From the NCBI GenBank assembly GCA_030141605.1, contig JAQGDQ010001573.1, positions 1 through 34,235 on the forward strand: 34,235 bases of DNA, written 5' to 3'. Below the pieces are notes generated by a model. That model was not told the DNA's origin. It was given only the letters and a program-made list of their open reading frames with translations, and did no database searches. Both the position numbers and the translations under genes were made by a program. The first letter of the stretch is position 1. Every line of letters begins with the position of its first letter. Positions 21,358 to 30,767 of the stretch are shown in pieces. The stretch comes from Tubiluchus corallicola (lineage: Eukaryota; Priapulida; Priapulimorpha; Priapulimorphida; Tubiluchidae).

Positions 21358-24300
21358 CTGAAATAAAAATGAACTTATGTAATGTGAACAAATGGATTCA
21401 GTAAATCCAAATCGTATATTACATCTGAAATAAAAATGAACTTATGTAATGTCAACAAATGGACTCAGCAAATCCAAGTCGTATATTACATCTGAAATAA
21501 AAATGAACTTATGTAATGTGAACAAATGGATTCAGTAAATCCAAATCGTATATTACATCTGAAATAAAAATGAACTTATGTAATGTGAACAAATGGATTC
21601 AGTAAATCCAAATCGTATATTACATCTGAAATAAAAATGAACTTATGTAATGTCAACAAATGGACTCAGCAAATCCAAGTCGTATATTACATCTGAAATC
21701 AAAATGAACTTATGTAATGTGAACAAATGGATTCAGTAAATCCAAATCGTATATTACATCTGAAATAAAAATGAACTTATGTAATGTCAACAAATGGACT
21801 CAGCAAATCCAAGTCGTATATTACATCTGAAATCAAAATGAACTTATGTAATGTGAACAAATGGATTCAGTAAATCCAAGTCGTATATTACATCTGAAAT
21901 AAAAATGAACTTATGTAATGTCAACAAATGGACTCAGCAAATCCAAGTCGTATATTACATCTGAAATAAAAATGAACTTATGTAATGTGAACAAATGGAT
22001 TCAGCAAATCCAAGTCGTATATTACATCTGAAATAAAAATGAACTTATGTAATGTGAACAAATGGATTCAGTAAATCCAAGTCGTATATTACATCTGAAA
22101 TAAAAATGAACTTATGTAATGTCAACAAATGGACTCAGCAAATCCAAGTCGTATATTACATCTGAAATAAAAATGAACTTATGTAATGTGAACAAATGGA
22201 TTCAGCAAATCCAAGTCGTATATTACATCTGAAATAAAAATGAACTTATGTAATGTGAACAAATGGATTCAGCAAATCCAAGTCGTATATTACATCTGAA
22301 ATAAAAATGAACTTATGTAATGTCAACAAATGGACTCAGCAAATCCAAGTCGTATATTACATCTGAAATCAAAATGAACTTATGTAATGTGAACAAATGG
22401 ATTCAGCAAATCCAAGTCGTATATTACATCTGAAATAAAAATGAACTTATGTAATGTCAACAAATGGACTCAATAAATCCAAGTCGTATATTACATCTGA
22501 AATCAAAATGAACTTATGTAATGTGAACAAATGGATTCAGTAAATCCAAATCGTATATTACATCTGAAATAAAAATGAACTTATGTAATGTCAACAAATG
22601 GACTCAGCAAATCCAAGTCGTATATTACATCTGAAATAAAAATGAACTTATGTAGTGTCAACGAATGGACTCAGCAAATCCAAGTAATATATTACATCTG
22701 AAATAAAAATGAACTTATGTAATGTGAACAAATGGATTCAGTAAATCCAAATCGTATATTACATCTGAAATAAAAATGAACTTATGTAATGTCAACGAAT
22801 GGACTCAGTAAATCCAAGTCATATATTACATCTGAAATAAAAATGAACTTATGTAATGTCAACAAATGGATTCAGCAAATCCAAGTCGTATATTACATCT
22901 GAAATAAAAATGAACTTATGTAATGTCAACAAATGGACTCAATAAATCCAAGTCGTATATTACATCTGAAATCAAAATGAACTTATGTAATGTGAACAAA
23001 TGGATTCAGTAAATCCAAATCGTATATTACATCTGAAATAAAAATGAACTTATGTAATGTCAACAAATGGGCTCAGTAAATGCAAGTCGTATATTACATC
23101 TGAAATAAAAATGAACTTATGTAATGTCAACAAATGGGCTCAGTAAATGCAAGTTGTATATTACATCTGAAATAAAAATGAACTTATGTAATGTCAACGA
23201 ATGGACTCAGCAAATCCAAGTCGTATATTACATCTGAAATAAAAATGAACTTATGTAATGTCAACAAATGGACTCAATAAATCCAAGTCGTATATTACAT
23301 CTGAAATCAAAATGAACTTATGTAATGTGAACAAATGGATTCAGTAAATCCAAATCGTATATTACATCTGAAATAAAAATGAACTTATGTAATGTCAACA
23401 AATGGGCTCAGTAAATGCAAGTCGTATATTACATCTGAAATAAAAATGAACTTATGTAATGTCAACAAATGGGCTCAGTAAATGCAAGTTGTATATTACA
23501 TCTGAAATAAAAATGAACTTATGTAATGTCAACGAATGGACTCAGCAAATCCAAGTAATATATTACATCTGAAATAAAAATGAACTTATGTAATGTGAAC
23601 AAATGGATTCAGTAAATCCAAATCGTATATTACATCTGAAATAAAAATGAACTTATGTAATGTCAACAAATGGGCTCAGTAAATGCAAGTCGTATATTAC
23701 ATCTGAAATAAAAATGAACTTATGTAGTGTCAACGAATGGACTCAGCAAATCCAAGTAATATATTACATCTGAAATAAAAATGAACTTATGTAATGTGAA
23801 CAAATGGATTCAGTAAATCCAAATCGTATATTACATCTGAAATAAAAATGAACTTATGTAATGTCAACGAATGGACTCAGTAAATCCAAGTCATATATTA
23901 CATCTGAAATAAAAATGAACTTATGTAATGTGAACAAATGGATTCAGTAAATCCAAATCGTATATTACATCTGAAATAAAAATGAACTTACGTAATGTCA
24001 ACAAATGGGCTCAGTAAATCCAAATCGTATATTACATCTGAAATAAAAATGAACTTATGTAATGTCAACAAATGGGCTCAGTAAATCCAAATCGTATATT
24101 ACATCTGAAATAAAAATGAACTTATGTAATGTCAACAAATGGGCTCAGTAAATGCAAGTTGTATATTACATGTGAAATAAAAATGAACTTATGTAATGTC
24201 AACAAATGGGCTCAGTAAATGCAAGTAATATCCAACTTGAAACGAATATGATTTGTTTTGGTTATGGTAAAATGAGAAACAACTTGAAACTTTCTGAAAA

Positions 24301-26941
24301 AATTAATGATAAGCTACGAAAAAGCAGTAAAAATGAGCGGTACCCGTGGCAACCAATACGTCGGCGTTGCAGCACTCTGGCAGCTGCGACGCGTCGAAAC
24401 GATCCCAGTCCAGCTTCACGACTTTAACGTTTGGCTTCGCAAGCACGGCTTGATACGATCCTCTGTCCCGCAGCTCGAAAACCGTGTTTGTCAGGTGTTC
24501 ATCGTGTTCAGAATGTTCACCACCGTCGGTGTTTATTCGAATGTTTTCTCGGAGTTGTTCCAAGATGTCGCCACGGCAGTCTGTGAAGATGTACTCGGCC
24601 GGATTGCACCGCTTTGAAATGACCAGTCCTGTCAGCCCCATCCCCGAACCCAGTTCCAGAATTTTCCTAATTGAAAAATTACGTAAATTAGCAAATTGTA
24701 AGGGCTTCCTCGGGAAATGATTGCTATTATATCAGTATAACCATATAGTATATGCATGACTGTACAAGTTTACCAATGTTGGGAACGGATCGTAAATAAA
24801 CGCATTGCACAAAATCAGATGCTGCGCCTCTCGGTTCAGATGTGTTAGTTTTTGACGAACTGCACACTTTAGGCAGGTCACGCGTGAGCACAGAGGTAAA
24901 TTTGAAATTTAAATTTTTATCTTAAAACTGGCCTAGTTTTAGTACAACACACTAAATATCTTACAGTAGCACTTTACTTCAATTTTTGCTTTCACAAACA
25001 CGTGCAACACGCTCGTGGAATGTTTTTTGCTGTTGAAAATTGTGTTAGTTTGTGATGTCATCAATAGTTGGGCTTGCCCGCCGTTAATTCAGTTTTTAAT
25101 CTATTATTTAATTATCAGAAATGCTTTTACAGTATTAATTGTGTTAAAATGTCAACTTTTTATCGGAAATGAAGATGGGGTAGTATGTGAAAAATCATCC
25201 TGTCTTCCTTTAAGAAAATAGACGCATATAAACAAATCGATGTACTTTTTAGAAAATTTTTGGCTATTATGCAGTGCCCATTCACAGAACACCATGGACG
25301 CTGGCCAGGTCACAAAAGCTGTTGTTGCATCGGATACGCACTGTCTCCTCTCCCGGATGGTAACGTGCTCACCATTATCCTGTAATTCAGAAAAATAAGA
25401 AGAAAAAACTGAACATGTAACGAAAGACAAACAAAGACTCAAAGGACAAACCTAAATTAGAATTTTTGTCTTAAAACTTGCCTAGTTTTAGCACAACACA
25501 CTGAATATCTTACAGCAGCACTGTACTTCAATTTTCGCTTTCACAAACACGTGCAACACTCTCATGGAATGTTTTTGATGTTGAAAATTATGTTAGTTTG
25601 TGAAGTCAACAATAGTTCATTTGTACGTTATGCGGCTCTTATATAAGAAATCAGCTCAGCAACTACCTGTGGTGTGTTATAAAATGCACCATTTACATAA
25701 ATATGAAACTCTGCACATTTTCGTAGAAGAATAAGAATTTTTTTCAAAAATGCGACGCCCCCTCAAACTTTGGCACCCTGGGCTATAGCCTACTGGTCAA
25801 TACGCCACTGGACGCTCCTAAATATGCAGCTTGACACAAATAGAGCGGTACTTAATATATTTACCATAAAATACGTTCGATGGCAGATGTCATCATCATC
25901 ATCGTTTGGTCGTGCCATTAATTTTGCTGCAGTCTCATACAGTCTATCGCTCACTTCAATTTGTTCGGATTCTAGCTGCAAAATGTAAGAAATGACCACT
26001 ATAGCCTTGACTGACCCCTGGTTCGACTGACCTCGACACTCTACAAGCACTCCACAGCAAATGATTTGCGTAAAAGAATTATTTTCACACAAACACAATT
26101 TCACGTTCGCGCCACTAGTTCTTCGCCGTTACGTGCATTTTGCCATTCCCTAGTTAGACGGGTACTAGTGCCTGCATTTCAAAAATGCATTGCACAAAAA
26201 ACTGGTGCTGTACGTCTCAGTTCAGATGTGTTAGTTTGCGATGTACTACACACGTTCAACAGCTCATGCGTAAGCACAGCAGTAAATTTGAAATTTAAAT
26301 TTTTATCTTAATTCTTGCCTAGTTTTAGTACAACACACTGAACATCTTACAGTAGCGCTGTACTTGAATTTTCTCTTTTGCAAACACTTGCAACACGCTC
26401 GTGGGATATTTTTCATGTGAAAATTATGTTAGTTTGTGATGTCATCACTAGTTTGTCTTGCCCGCAGTTAATTAAGATTATAATCTATTATTTAATTATC
26501 AGAAACGCTATAGCACAATTAATTCTCTTTTTCTCTCACTCTCACACACAGTGTCACTGTCCCTTGCTCTTTTCTTTCTCCTCTTTCTTTTCCTCTCGCT
26601 CTCTTTCCTATTTCTTTTCATCTGCTATTCTCCTTCTCTTTCTCTCTCCCACTTTTTCTTCATTTCCCTCTTTTTTTCTTGTTATCAACCTTCAAAATGG
26701 GGTAGCATGTAAAAAATCATTGTCTTTTCCTTTAATTCTCGCAAAGAATTGCACAAGTGCAGAACCAATAATGTCAATGAAACAATAATTACGTTCAGTT
26801 TTTCACCTTTTGTATGACCCGTTTCATGAATAGTCGCTGATATTGCACGGACGTCGGATAGCGCTGACAGACGGGATGACAAACAGTCCTGTTTACAAGT
26901 TCGTTCTGCGCCGCTTCCTCTCGTAAATTCACCTCCAGATG
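21107..26941 (-). CDS. EEF2KMT: EEF2KMT (FAM86): eEF2 lysine N-methyltransferase, five exons, N-terminal exon not found
   Basis: A seven-beta-strand SAM-dependent methyltransferase that trimethylates a conserved lysine of elongation factor 2 (Lys525 in human) in the cytoplasm. Exons in transcript order: 26941-26807, 25975-25865, 25379-25246, 24666-24344, 21357-21107. They join in one frame of about 317 codons ending in a stop. Family marks in order: RTVCHPVCQRYPTSVQYQ, DRLYETAAKLM, ATTAFVTWPASMVFCEWAL, SAM motif I ILELGSGMGLTGLVISKRC, YIFTDCRGDILEQLRENI, VKLDWDRF, and the split motif VLVAT|DVIYD. All line up with human FAM86A/EEF2KMT as remembered. The loop after IRIN is about 20 residues longer. 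The start codon exon must lie upstream of 26941 and was not found. The last intron holds a 43-copy array built from its own acceptor. Confidence 0.93.
21326..24229. repeat. 67-bp minisatellite, 43 copies, each containing the EEF2KMT last-intron 3' splice site
   Basis: On the + strand the landmark ttacatctgaaataaaaatg occurs at 21352 and then every 67 bases to 24166 (42 x 67 exactly). On the reverse strand each unit reads pyrimidine tract, acceptor (ttcatttttatttcag), then 32 bases of exon (atgtaatatacgacttggat...). Substitutions fall in recurring patterns (tggattcagt, tggactcagc, tgggctcagt), showing block-wise expansion. The most distal copy has atgtga in place of atctga, which destroys its AG. 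Confidence 0.98.
24344..24666 (-). CDS. EEF2KMT: EEF2KMT exon D: SAM-binding core
   Basis: Begins ILELGSGMGLTGLVISKRCN (motif I), then AEYIFTDCRGDILEQLREN (motif post-I), an extended acidic loop (TDGGEHSEHDEHL), VKVVKLDWDRF and ECCNADVLVAT. The acceptor is ttcaattag and the donor ACGG|GTACCG. The single G carried over completes the Asp codon of DVIYD in the last exon. Confidence 0.94.
24785..25220. repeat. Dispersed repeat family D, copy 1
   Basis: In an EEF2KMT intron. Shares long stretches with 25455-25620 and 26175-26745, such as aaatttgaaatttaaatttt, cctagttttagtacaacaca and aacacgtgcaacacgctcgt. It ends about 25 bp from an exon donor. Confidence 0.85.
25246..25379 (-). CDS. EEF2KMT: EEF2KMT exon C: substrate-side helix before the SAM fold
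   Basis: Reads DNGEHVTIRERRQCVSDATT, then AFVTWPASMVFCEWALHNSQ and KFSK. The G/ATT(G/A).VTW motif is typical of this methyltransferase group. The acceptor is tgaattacag and the donor AA|GTACAT. Joining to the next exon gives SKKKILELGSG with correct family spacing. Confidence 0.93.
25455..25620. repeat. Dispersed repeat family D, truncated copy 2
   Basis: Contains agaatttttgtcttaaaact through ttagtttgtgaagtcaacaa, matching the middle of copies 1 and 3. It lies in a different EEF2KMT intron. Confidence 0.82.
25621..25864. other. EEF2KMT intron with a MITE end
   Basis: At 25760-25812 the sequence cgccccctcaaactttggca ... gtcaatacgccactgg looks like the right end of a hAT-type MITE. Nothing else was recognised. 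Confidence 0.4.
25865..25975 (-). CDS. EEF2KMT: EEF2KMT exon B
   Basis: Thirty-seven codons in phase 0: LESEQIEVSDRLYETAAKLM followed by ARPNDDDDDICHRTYFM. The words LYE.A..LM and HR(T/S)Y are family landmarks. The acceptor is cattttgcag and the donor ATG|GTAAAT. The run of aspartates comes from a GAT repeat. Confidence 0.9.
26175..26745. repeat. Dispersed repeat family D, copy 3, with pyrimidine-rich insert
   Basis: Full-length relative of copy 1. At about 26525-26690 it is interrupted by a long CT-rich tract (ctctttttctctcactctca and onward), after which the shared end (ggggtagcatgt) resumes. Confidence 0.85.
26807..26941 (-). CDS. EEF2KMT: EEF2KMT exon A: family N-terminal region
   Basis: Forty-five codons, phase 0 at both ends: HLEVNLREEAAQNELVNRTV, then CHPVCQRYPTSVQYQRLF and MKRVIQK. 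It matches the FAM86-specific N-terminal region (His-Pro-Val-Cys ... Pro-Ser-Val). The acceptor is gactttttag and the donor AAG|GTGAAA. No initiator methionine is present, so at least one exon precedes it. Confidence 0.88.
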
Positions 26942-27129
26942 CTAAAAAGTCAAGCGTGATTATTAATACATTAGCAGGTTAAAATTTTCGTTTGACATTC
27001 CAACTGTCTGCAATCATAAAACTCGAGCAAAGTCAAAACTATATACTGAGCAAATTTCAATGGGATTTTATTCAAATGCTTTTATTTTGGCATCTGTTAC
27101 GAGAGCGGTAATCACGCAAACTATGATAA

Positions 27130-27450
27130 CCCTTTTCACATTTCCAGCGATTGATGATGATCGTGAAAAGGTCAAAGGTTAAGTGTACCAGACAACGCAT
27201 TTGTGTACACTTGACAATGCCTCACAGCCCATGCTATTGTAATAGTAACAGTTTTAACAGCTAGCTAGAATCTTACCTAGTTCATTTTTACTTGTTTCCA
27301 AGCAAGATCCTGCTAGTAAACCACTCTAGGCAAAACTAATGCATAGTTAAGTAAAGTCCACGTAAAACAACTCAAATTACTGAACTGAGCTTCACTGAAG
27401 TTGCTGAACTGATGCGGCAAACGGCTTTGCTTTACCCACATGTCACGTGC
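27130..27450. repeat. Dispersed repeat family B, copy 3
   Basis: Begins cttttcacatttccagcgat and carries the DR1-like aggtcaaaggtta at 27169-27181. The remainder matches 15010-15210 and 2865-3190. It lies just upstream of the first EEF2KMT exon found. Confidence 0.83.
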
Positions 27451-28604
27451 AGTTCACAACTAGAGGCTCCAACACACAGTATTAAATTCTTTATTTACAA
27501 AACATCAAAAGTATTTGTTTACAAACACTAGAATGCTTCTAGAATCATTAAAAAAAAATGTTCATTACTTTACTGTATATGTCGTTTGAGATACTCTAAA
27601 AATACGATTGTACATTGTATACAAGATAAAAATTATCATAACACGTAAGGAAACACAACTTAGTAAATAATTACAGAAAATTACAACTTTGTGCAATAAA
27701 ATTATCACAAGATTATCATAATTACAATAAATTGTTTACAAAATACATAAAATCAAGTAATAATAATTATTAACAAACAACTAAACAACATTAATTTATC
27801 AATGAGTAAAGGCCCGGCAAAAAAATTTTCCACTTATAATCAACAATGAGCGAACATTCTACCTAGTGTTGGTTTATTTACCTAATGCAAGACCAGCGGC
27901 AGCTTTTACTGAATAAAAGTTATAAAGTCACATGACGTCAGAACAATGAGAACGTCACTGTGGCTTCTAACCGAGAATCGTCCAAAATGGAACCTACAAT
28001 CAACTCGTTGCAGCTCCTTTTGGTGCGGGCGTCCTAAAATGTAACCCACATCATCATGTAGTCCGGTTGCTCCTCTTTCTGAAGAGCTATACATCTCCAT
28101 CCAAGATTCCCACCAGACGTCACAAGAACGTTTTTTCTACACCTTGTTTGGTCAAAATTTGGAAAAAATCGGGTAACTGGGTCCGGGAAAACGCCCGTCA
28201 TTGGATACCAAGGCTTTGCCACGAATTTTAAATATGCCTACTACACCCACCATAGAACGTGTTATCTAACTGTTACCAGCACCGCCCTAGGAACGTTCCC
28301 ATTCTCCAGAAATAAGAGGTATAAGTTTTGCAAATCTTTGCGAAAAACGGTCATTTCTGGTGGTTTTTTGCCCCCTCGCCCTTTCCTCCCGACGGGCCCG
28401 ATTTGAAAAATTAACCGCCAGTGGCAAATCTGCAGGTGGAAACGATCAAGTTTTTGAGAAAGACCGATAACTGCACATATCGGCATAATAATTCACCTAA
28501 TTATAGCTTAATTAGTCTAATTATAGCATAATTTTGAGATCATGCTAAGATTAGTAACTGATGTTGATTAATCGGCTACATGTTTTTTCTCATTGTCCAT
28601 TAAT
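27451..28604. other. Probable EEF2KMT first intron or intergenic, no gene recognised
   Basis: 27480-27830 is very AT-rich. 28100-28480 is GC-richer but its frames show no family features. The missing first EEF2KMT exon was searched for here by eye and not found. Confidence 0.4.
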
Positions 28605-29172
28605 ATAGGTTTTACACGTCAAATGTAGACACAGGAAAGTTCAAATGTGACTTAGGTAAGTCAAATGTAGACATAGGAAAGTTCAAATGTGACTTAGGTA
28701 AGTCAAATGTAGACACAGGAAAGTTCAAATGTAGACATAGGAATCTCGAATGTGTTTTGGTAACTCAAACGTGACTTAGGTAAGTCAAATGTAGACACAG
28801 GAATTTCGAATGTGTTTTGGTAACTCAAACGTGACTTAGGTAAGTCAAATGTAGACACAGGAATTTCGAATGTGTTTTGGTAACTCAAATGTGACTTAGG
28901 TAAGTCAAATGTAGACAGACATATGACATTTGACTTACCAAAAACGCTTAAGATTTCTTGAAAACCATTGTTAACACATTTGAACTACCTAAGTCTAAAT
29001 TTGAGTTACCAAAGCACATTTGAATTACCTAAATCTACATTTGAGTTACCAAGACACATTTGAACTACCTAAGTCTACATTTGAGTTACCAAGACACATT
29101 TGAACTACCTAAGTCTACATTTGACTTAACGAAGGTCTTATATGACTTAACATTTGACATGTAAAACCTGTA
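28605..29172. mobile_element. Foldback-type element with tandemly repeated inverted arms
   Basis: The left end taggttttacacgtcaaatg mirrors the right end catttgacatgtaaaacctg. The left arm (to about 28920) is made of short repeats such as caaatgtgacttaggtaagt and caaatgtagacacagga. The right arm carries the complementary words (ctacctaagtctacatttga). The whole element could fold into a hairpin of several hundred bases. There is no coding frame. Confidence 0.85.
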
Positions 29173-29549
29173 CTAATAACAACACTTATATACATACTTT
29201 AAGGTATGTGTATCACAGATATCATTTGTAAAATTTGCCAATACTGTTACGTTACACAAAAAAGAGAAACTTAAAAAAACTAGAAAAATAATCAAATTTA
29301 AGAAGCAAATCAACACACCAGTAAGTGTAAAATCAATCGTGCTACGTCATTTCAGTAAAATCAAGAAAAGTAAAAAATAAGAAAAAGAAATGGCTCAATC
29401 GTGTAACGAAACTTTTAGCAGTAGCAAAAAAAGAACAGTTTCCATAATAAGTCTTAAAATGGCACCTCAGGCCCGAAGAATGGTGATTAAAAAATATGAT
29501 CAACCGACACGAACCCGCGTATTTTGCGCGAGAACTGAAAATTAGCCGC
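29173..29549. other. Intergenic, no feature seen
   Basis: A-rich sequence with no recognised gene or repeat. Confidence 0.4.
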
Positions 29550-29765
29550 AAATTTTGTACCAGTTACATACTGCCTTTTTGCGTGCATGGCTTGCGTCGG
29601 CAGCAACGATGTATAAATTTAAACTCCCGTGATGACCGTTAGGCGCAAAAATTTTAATGGTAGGTCATTATCAGACAAGTTTACATAACATCGCGCAAAG
29701 TTTGAAAAAATAATGACAGCATTCGTAGCACACATGTCACTGAGTAAGATTTTAACTTACAGTAT
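29550..29765 (-). repeat. Dispersed repeat family A, partial copy, inverted
   Basis: The reverse complement of this stretch matches 30460-30665: tgctacgaatgctctgatta-type words, a block around gaccgttag and gcgtgcagg, and tttttgcgtgc on this strand. It forms an inverted pair with the copy at 30060-30690. Confidence 0.8.
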
Positions 29766-30059
29766 CTTGTCAATAAGATTAAAAATACATTTTTGTCACG
29801 CACGAAAAATATTTAGCATTCAGAAAACTAACCTGTAACATTTTAAAGCGACGAGTAACGTGTTCAAGACAGTTCAGACAATTTAAGAAATGAAGCCATT
29901 GTTTGTAAAAATTTCCATGCAAGAATAGATACCACAGATTACATGATGCACTCCATGATTCACGGACAATTTTTGACGTCAAAATGCTGAATTAATTACC
30001 CTAGTACCACCACATCATTCATCAGCTTGTCTACATTTGAAAACAAGAAACTACCCCCA
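29766..30059. other. Intergenic, no feature seen
   Basis: A reverse-strand frame here ends in a usable donor (TTACAG|GTTAGT) but has no start codon and no family similarity, so it was not called as an exon. Confidence 0.35.
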
Positions 30060-30690
30060 GCTCTCAGTAAGCAATTCCTTAAAGGACAAGAAAAGGGGCA
30101 CCTGCAGTAGGTTTAAGAATAATTGTCTTAAAATTTTTTATTACTTTATAGCAATTTTATGCGTAAAGGAATTTCTGTTTTTTTTTCATTTTAAATCTCC
30201 CGCAATGCTGACGTTACATGACGTCATATACACACAACGTAAATCAGGGGAAGAAAAGGAAATGTTAAATTGTGACCCCAAAAGACTTTCCGTGCAAATC
30301 TATATTACTTAGCATTTCGCTTACCTGCTGGAAAGACTTTTGTAACTAGAAACAATAATTAAAAAAGTTCGTGCCAATTGGTAAAATGTCGCTGGTCCAT
30401 CCTACAGGGTGCACCACTTACTAACCAAAAACATATCTTTAATCTTATTTACAAGATACAGTAATTTAATATCTCACTTAGTGACACGTGTGCTACGAAT
30501 GCTCTGATTATTTTTTCAAACTTTGCGTGGTGTTATCTAAACTTGTCTCAAATGACCAATTTTTGCGGCTAACGGTCATCATCAGAGTTTAAATTTATAC
30601 AGACTTACTGCCAATGCAAGCCCTGCACGCAAAAAGGCAGTATGTAAGTGGTACAAAATTTCAAGACAAATTTTTTAAGCTTTATGTATG
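30060..30690 (+). repeat. Dispersed repeat family A, copy 1
   Basis: Closely matches 33410-34060: ggacaagaaaaggggcacctg, attactttatagcaatttta, attttaaatctcccgcaa and ctacgaatgctctgatta occur in the same order. No terminal inverted repeats or coding frame were recognised. Confidence 0.88.
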
Positions 30691-30767
30691 TGGAGCGTTT
30701 TCTTGTGCTTTAACAATTTATGGCTATTATCATTAAAGTAATAAAATTTGACCACATGGCTGCACGG

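Noticed and set aside
29835-29982. Candidate first exon of EEF2KMT with donor TTACAG|GTTAGT
   Set aside because: There is no ATG in frame ahead of the donor apart from one three codons before it, and no similarity to the family N-terminus.
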